NCBI GenBank assembly: GCA_029891345.1
Contig: CM056999.1
Location: forward strand, 26,447,418-26,511,417
Direction: 5' to 3'
Length of the DNA: 64,000 nt
From: Dryococelus australis
Taxonomy: Eukaryota > Arthropoda > Insecta > Phasmatodea > Phasmatidae
Under the pieces are notes generated by a model that worked only from the letters and a program-made list of their open reading frames with translations, had not been told where the DNA came from and did not search any database. Positions 58,995-64,000 of the stretch are shown here, one piece after another (positions within the stretch are counted from its first letter, which is position 1; every line of letters starts with the position of its first letter). The translations under genes and the position numbers were made by a program.

Positions 58995-60570
58995 AACCTT
59001 CTTTGTTTCGTAGTTCCATAAGAAATGCCACTTTTCTTGCGTAATCTATCTTTCTATTAAAATCAACAAAACAAGCTCTGCGAATCAAGAATTCAGGACA
59101 ATGGTGATGTAGTTATTTACTTTGAAATATTTAAAATAAACACTCCGACTGAAAATATCTGCAGATATTATCTGCGAGATTGTTTTCAAACAAATTTCAA
59201 GAAATGGCTCATATTTCCAAACTGAAACATACGAATTGTTACATATCCAATGTCTCATAAATTGAATTTATGCAAAACACCCAGAATAATTTTGAACACA
59301 AATGTGTGAGCAGTTTTAAGAGGCTGCATCACCCGCCATGTTGAATTCTTTGTTTTGAAGTGAAACTCCCTTTCTCTCGGTAGAGTAACTAGCCGTGCAT
59401 CAGTTCCCTAATAGCCACGTCAAATTCGTGAGATTTTTTACAATGGGTTATAGGATGGCATTGAACTCAGCAAACGAGATTTGCGCATCCTCAATGGGAA
59501 CTGTGCTAACTGGATTTGTTGAAGCGCCATGATCATTATGGTTTAAACACGCGGAAGTAAGAGTATGTAAAAAGAGGGTAGCATGAACAAAATGGCAACA
59601 GAAGGCACATGCCGTAAAACCGCATTAACATCTTCTATATAGTGGCCGGGAGAAGTCTTGGCATGCGAGTCCCCTCATACTCCCTAGATCGCGGCTCGGC
59701 ACGGACCGGTCTTTGACGGAGCAGCAAGCCAGCGGCCCGGCAGTATACGAGCGGACATAAAAACATTTGGCGAAACTGGACACGGAGAAGTCTGACTGGC
59801 GACAACAGATAGCAATGTGTGCTGGGTAATTTCGTTACAGTCTGCGTGCGCTGATCGACAGAAGCCGATTGCTTTTCTGTAATTGAGTGCAAATGTTCTG
59901 TTAAAATATTCACCAGTATCGAATCCAAATCACGTTAGATAAAAGCAACAGCGATGGAGGTGGAATATATTATGTGGCTTGATGCTTCAGCAAATTTGGT
60001 GTTTCCTTTCCACATTTGCATAGCATGAAGACAAAATAAATGTATTACAAACGCTTGCACAGTGAAATAGGGAAAAGGGCAGAGGATATAAATATTGGAA
60101 GTGAAGATTTACGGAGCGGCGTAGGAAATATCTTGACGAGAATGCATTACTCAGAAGACAATATATGTTCACACAATATACCAACATTGAGGGGTTTGAG
60201 ACAGCATAATATCAAGCCAACGTAAACACATGTACAGCACATCGGTGTTACTTCTAACAAAAATACAAACTTCATGCAAATGATAACACATAAATTTGTG
60301 CAGAGCTGTCATCTATCTAGCCAAGGCCAAGTGTAATGACCTAGCATATTCATAGTTGTTGGCACGATCTTTTTGATGGAAAAGAATTCGTGAATTGTGT
60401 CTCCTATTACTCTTTTGTCGAAATCAATCGCAATACAGCCTTTAATTTTGGGGCTGCGAATAAATGTGTGATAAAGAATAATAAATTTAAAACATATTAA
60501 AATTTAATAATGTTACATTAGATGACACACGAATGTTTAGTATAATCAGTGCTATATAATAACACAAAAT
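58995..60570. other. Intergenic; one GC-rich patch
   Basis: No gene supported. The stretch 59640-59770 is strikingly GC-rich (cggctcggcacggaccggtc, then gcggcccggcagtatacgag) and is open in a minus frame of 97 codons, but the protein has no domain and the frame depends on GC composition. It might be a promoter CpG cluster or a fragment of a structured repeat. Confidence 0.4.
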
Positions 60571-60576
60571 AGAACT

Positions 60577-60630
60577 GACAAAAGATAAAAACGAAGTGTT
60601 TTATATATCACTTCGTTTTTATCTTTTGTC
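60577..60630. repeat. Perfect palindrome, 22-bp arms
   Basis: gacaaaagataaaaacgaag plus tg (60577-60598) is the exact reverse complement of 60609-60630, around a 10-nt AT loop. No terminal transposon signature flanks it. RNA from either strand would form a 22-bp perfect hairpin. Confidence 0.97.
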
Positions 60631-60720
60631 TTATGTATATCTCCAACGAAATAAGCAGTTTGTTGTTCTCTTTAAATAAGTTCATATTACCACTGACAGT
60701 GTTCTGGTTGTCCTATTGGC

Positions 60721-60789
60721 TGCCCTCTGTGACACAGTCGGTTGAGTGTTGAGCGTGAGTGATTCCGGTTTCGAATCCCGGGTAGGGCA
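60721..60789 (+). repeat. tRNA-like SINE head or tRNA pseudogene
   Basis: A 69-nt segment has preserved acceptor-stem complementarity (tgccct at the start, agggca at the end), an A-box-like cacagtcggttgagtgt and a canonical B box ggtttcgaatccc. It is shorter than a true tRNA and its anticodon arm does not fold convincingly, so a tRNA-derived SINE head is more likely. The downstream body could not be delimited. Confidence 0.65.
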
Positions 60790-60998
60790 TGGGTTTGATT
60801 TATTCTCGTCCGTACATCTTTTCCAATACGTAAACTTCAAGAACACAGTTGTCACGGAATTAAATAAGTGTGTGCTGTACATCTGGAAATATATTTGCAT
60901 TTTGTCTTGTACTTTTACAAGTAAAACCTTGGATACTAGTACCCTACTGAACATTTGTTTTTACTTGTAATACGTACATCAACCATCTAAATGGACTT

Positions 60999-60999
60999 G

Positions 61000-61047
<48 letters not shown>
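60999..61047. repeat. (TA)n microsatellite
   Basis: A pure TA dinucleotide tract of about 48 bp, directly abutting the left arm of the foldback element. Confidence 0.97.
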
Positions 61048-61051
<4 letters not shown>

Positions 61052-61368
61052 GAAGGTGTCGCTTCCATTTTGCGTTGTAGCCTATTTGTTTTGATATAAT
61101 ATAATTTATAATCATAATATTGCAGTTAAGGTACAAATAAAGATATTTCCGATAGCATATTACATTTCTACATTCGCTATATAATATTATATATATAATA
61201 TAGCAGATACGCTTGTATTTCAATTACATTGGTAAATAGCGAATGTAGAAATATAATATGCTATCGGAAATATCTTTATTTGTACCATAACTGCAATGTA
61301 AAGATTATAATTTAAATAATACCATAACAAATAGGCTACAACGCAAAATGGAAGCTACACCTTCTTGA
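61048..61368. repeat. Foldback element with about 130-bp arms
   Basis: The left arm 61048-61179 (tcaagaaggtgtcgcttcca ... ctacattcgcta) pairs with the right arm 61236-61368 (tagcgaatgtag ... cttcttga) at about 93-95 percent, with a 56-nt AT-rich loop. Both arm tips begin with tcaagaagg. It is non-coding and could be a foldback MITE or a hairpin-RNA source. The near-identity of the arms implies a recent origin or conversion between arms. Confidence 0.9.
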
Positions 61369-61374
61369 ACAAAT

Positions 61375-62070
61375 ACGTGTGAACGTAACTTCAACCCCAA
61401 CAAACAAATCTACCTAACGATAACGTTAGTTTCGAAACTGTTTGTCTAGTAATTTGGCAGGCATATAATTTTAACCTGTTAACGTTTTAGTCTTTAATGC
61501 TTTTCAAATACGACTACATATTTGCACATGTTTTGTTTCATTACCGAGAACTTATTTTCTCTTGGTAAACGTTGCGTTTGGAATAAAAGTTACTGGCATA
61601 AATGATATACGAAAATTTATTACGGACTGTTAAGTTAGTACAAAGAATTATTTTATCATTAATGCTACATAAATATTTTTGCAGCGACTACACAGTGCTG
61701 CCGAAGCCATCATTATTTGGGAAAATATTTACAGGTGGCATTACTTTTGCACATGAATAGGAATTCTAGAAATAATACATAAACCGACATGGCAATTAAA
61801 ACCTTTTTATACAAACACTAAATCATTTACTATGATCTGCGTGGGCTTTATAATTTGAACACCTAGGCGTATGCAAACCACAATTTCACAAAAAATTACC
61901 GTTACACAGCAAGAATGCTTACACGCAGTTTAATTGGGTGGTTTTGTAAAGTTGATGGACATTACACTGTATAGTGTAATATGTCATAGCGGCGGCATTG
62001 TTTAATATTTATTATTTTATTTCTCATTTTATAAAATCTGTGCGTGGGTTTTCTTTATATCGTGGGACAG
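61375..62070. other. No gene recognised
   Basis: Non-coding, moderately AT-rich. I see nothing in it. Confidence 0.5.
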
Positions 62071-62075
62071 ACCAC

Positions 62076-62106
62076 TATTATCACCTATTATCACCTATTA
62101 TCACGA
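62076..62106. repeat. 10-bp tandem repeat, three copies
   Basis: tattatcacc occurs three times in a row with the last copy ending in tattatcacg. Confidence 0.9.
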
Positions 62107-62109
62107 CTT

Positions 62110-62510
62110 TGAGCAGATAAAGCTATACAACGTTTCTATAGTTTCAAATGAAATGCATTCGCCTAAAGTTACTGTTTAGTTATACTTTGTTAAAATGTAC
62201 GCATCTACGCTACATTGCACTGAGTGTTACAAACTACGTATTATTTCAGTTCTATCATTTTTATGATATGTGGTCGTCCATGGATATTGTGATTGTGGGC
62301 AAGTGCACTTTAGTAACACTGGGGATAACTTTTCCGTGCATCTGTAAACGTCCTTCGTCCTCCATTGCCTTGCATATAACTGAGTCCGCTGTAACTGATG
62401 TTTATGGAGTAGCCGATAGCACGGCCAGATCTGCGCGCGCATGTCGTCCTCCATGGCTTGGCTTACCCCGCTTCACTACACTCTGTCATGCCAGGTTCCT
62501 ATAGTTCATG
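62110..62510. other. Open on both strands, coding status unresolved
   Basis: A plus frame of 118 codons (62148-62504) and minus frames of about 70-75 codons overlap in the same less AT-rich stretch at 62270-62500. Neither has a domain. The minus frame AVLSATPYTSVTADSVICKA has the more protein-like composition. I leave it unassigned. Confidence 0.25.
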
Positions 62511-62514
62511 GCAC

Positions 62515-64000
62515 AGACATTCGTCACGCAGAGTGCTGGAATAGTCTAGCAGGATAATACTTTACGGAATACCAACCGGTAGTCAGATTTCATTACCTGG
62601 TTCGGAAATGAGAAGCAAAGCAGAAACAAGGGTGAATTATGTACACCAGAACGAAAATAAATGTAGAACAATTAAAAGGCAAATATAGAAGTAAAATAAC
62701 ATTGACGTTAGCTTTAAATATGTCATTGGAAGCACCTAGGGAAGCCAATTTTCATAACATCTAGTCAATACATTTGATAAAAATGTAATTATCATAAAAT
62801 TTCGTTTACCAAAATATATCTCCAATTCCGTTTATTTCAACATATTTTACCCGAAGAGTAATTTGTTCCCCAAGAATATTGAAAAAATTGATTATATTTA
62901 ATGTGTAGTAAAATAAATAATTTTTAAATAAATGTTAATGGACCAAACACACATTTCAAAGTCATAAACACAACAAATCGTTTATCTGTTAAATTGTGTA
63001 TAAATGTAGAAAATGGTTATTGTAAAATAACACGGTGTCTACAATTTTAAGATGTTAAGTGACAATTTAAGTTATTTTAAAAAATAATTTTTCTACAAAA
63101 TATTCAGATTAAAAGTAAACATTTCTCTACATTATATTAAATGTTATTCTTAATGTGTTTCAGTTATGTATTACACACATTAATATTTATTACTCTACTC
63201 TCAATATTAGTTGTTTTAAAATACTTGTTGTTCAACACGTATTAACAAAACTTTATGTGGCTTGGATTTGTTTAAAGTAGTCAGAAATTTTTGCTTATTA
63301 AAAAAATACAGAATCTTTACTAGCGTCCATTTTTGTATTCTTAGAATCAATTCGAATTAAATGAGAATGTGTGTTTTCTCAAACAAAACTCGTACATTTT
63401 TTAAACACTGGGAGATAAAGGCTAAAGACCTTCTACAGTTCATTTGTCACTCCACCCAATTACTAATTGTGCTGATATTATGATAATGAAAACAAGTATG
63501 TTAGTTCCTGTGAACAAAGCGATATGTTGAGCAGCCACGCCAAAATTGTTAGATTCATGCAATTGTATTAAACTGGCTACACAAATATTGTTATTTTGAT
63601 AGCTCTGGAAAATATTTTTTACAAACTAAATTTTTTTCAAACTACCTCACTTCCAAAAAGGTTTAAAAAATACATGGGCCAAAAAAACTGTAAAACTAAC
63701 TGCAAAACTTCCTAGCAGATACAGAAAATTTATTTCTACTAAACTTTTTAATATACATCGCCCTTAAAGAAAACAACCGTATATATTGAAGCAGGTACAG
63801 TACAATAACAACTTTTTACAAACATTAGTGAAATAGTTCAAGTAATAGCCAAAAATACTTGTGGTTGTTGTTTAGTGAAGTACTTATGCCTACATAAAAA
63901 AAACACAATTTGCAAAGAACTGTTAGATAGAATAAACAAGTGTAAAACAGGTAGCATCTTGTTTACAAAGTGGGTGCCTCCATAAAAATCCATTCTGCAA
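62515..64000. other. No gene recognised
   Basis: AT-rich non-coding sequence to the end of the window, without frames, repeats or element ends that I can support. Confidence 0.5.

Noticed and set aside
59635..59928. 97-codon minus frame in a GC-rich patch
   Set aside because: The frame's length is explained by GC content; no domain, and alternative frames are similar.

Overview
This is an AT-rich eukaryotic window, almost certainly from an arthropod and most likely an insect. The evidence is the pattern of repeats: decayed Polinton/Maverick elements, a gypsy-type retroelement with an errantivirus-like env, non-autonomous hAT elements with 8-bp target duplications, tRNA-derived SINEs, (TA)n tracts and foldback repeats. 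There is no bacterial-style operon, rRNA or CRISPR array, and no complete intact host gene. The only host coding sequence I can argue for is three single exons: a 22-codon first exon resembling exosome subunit CSL4/EXOSC1 (29276-29341, minus), a GC-rich possible last exon ending in a PDZ-ligand-like ESDV tail (about 14265-14493, plus), and a weak acidic first exon (12557-12659, minus).

Layout. 1-8.7 kb: nested repeats. These include a diverged inverted repeat (about 4060-4862 against 5700-6025) whose arms carry remnants of a Polinton-associated protein, blocks of low-complexity repeats, and a direct repeat (940-1170 and 6345-6570). 8.7-17.8 kb: mostly empty AT-rich DNA, with a clean hAT-type element at 11182-11946 and the two exon candidates. 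17.8-26.4 kb: Polinton 1, very decayed: DNA polymerase B on plus, then an integrase tail, an adenain-like protease and a small conserved-protein fragment on minus. 27.5 kb: a MITE. 29.3 kb: the CSL4-like exon. 32.0-45.8 kb: Polinton 2, inverted relative to Polinton 1 and far better preserved. It has a major capsid remnant, a Polinton-associated protein, a phospholipase A2-like protein, protease, integrase, packaging ATPase, minor capsid-like protein and protein-primed polymerase B, with Cys/His repeat ORF remnants beyond the polymerase. 45.9-51.2 kb: a minus-strand gypsy/errantivirus-like element in the order gag, protease, RT, RNase H, integrase, env. 51.4-55.1 kb: a decayed ankyrin-repeat gene and two unassigned plus-strand ORF regions. 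55.3-59 kb: two diverged tandem copies of one repeat, the first split by a 1.58-kb hAT-type insertion. 60.5-61.4 kb: a perfect palindrome, a tRNA-like SINE head, a (TA)n tract and a 130-bp-arm foldback. The rest is featureless.

How the genes work together. In Polinton 2 the pieces form the known Polinton set: protein-primed polymerase and retroviral-type integrase for replication and insertion; major and minor capsid proteins, maturation protease and packaging ATPase for a virion; and a PLA2-like protein of the kind parvoviruses use for membrane passage. All are broken by stops and frameshifts, and the polymerase and integrase have lost catalytic residues, so I read them as fossils. Two gene pairs (capsid with associated protein, ATPase with minor capsid) are head-to-head with only 23-26 bp between start codons. 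The retroelement is likewise inactive: frameshifts separate its domains and the RT active site has lost an aspartate.
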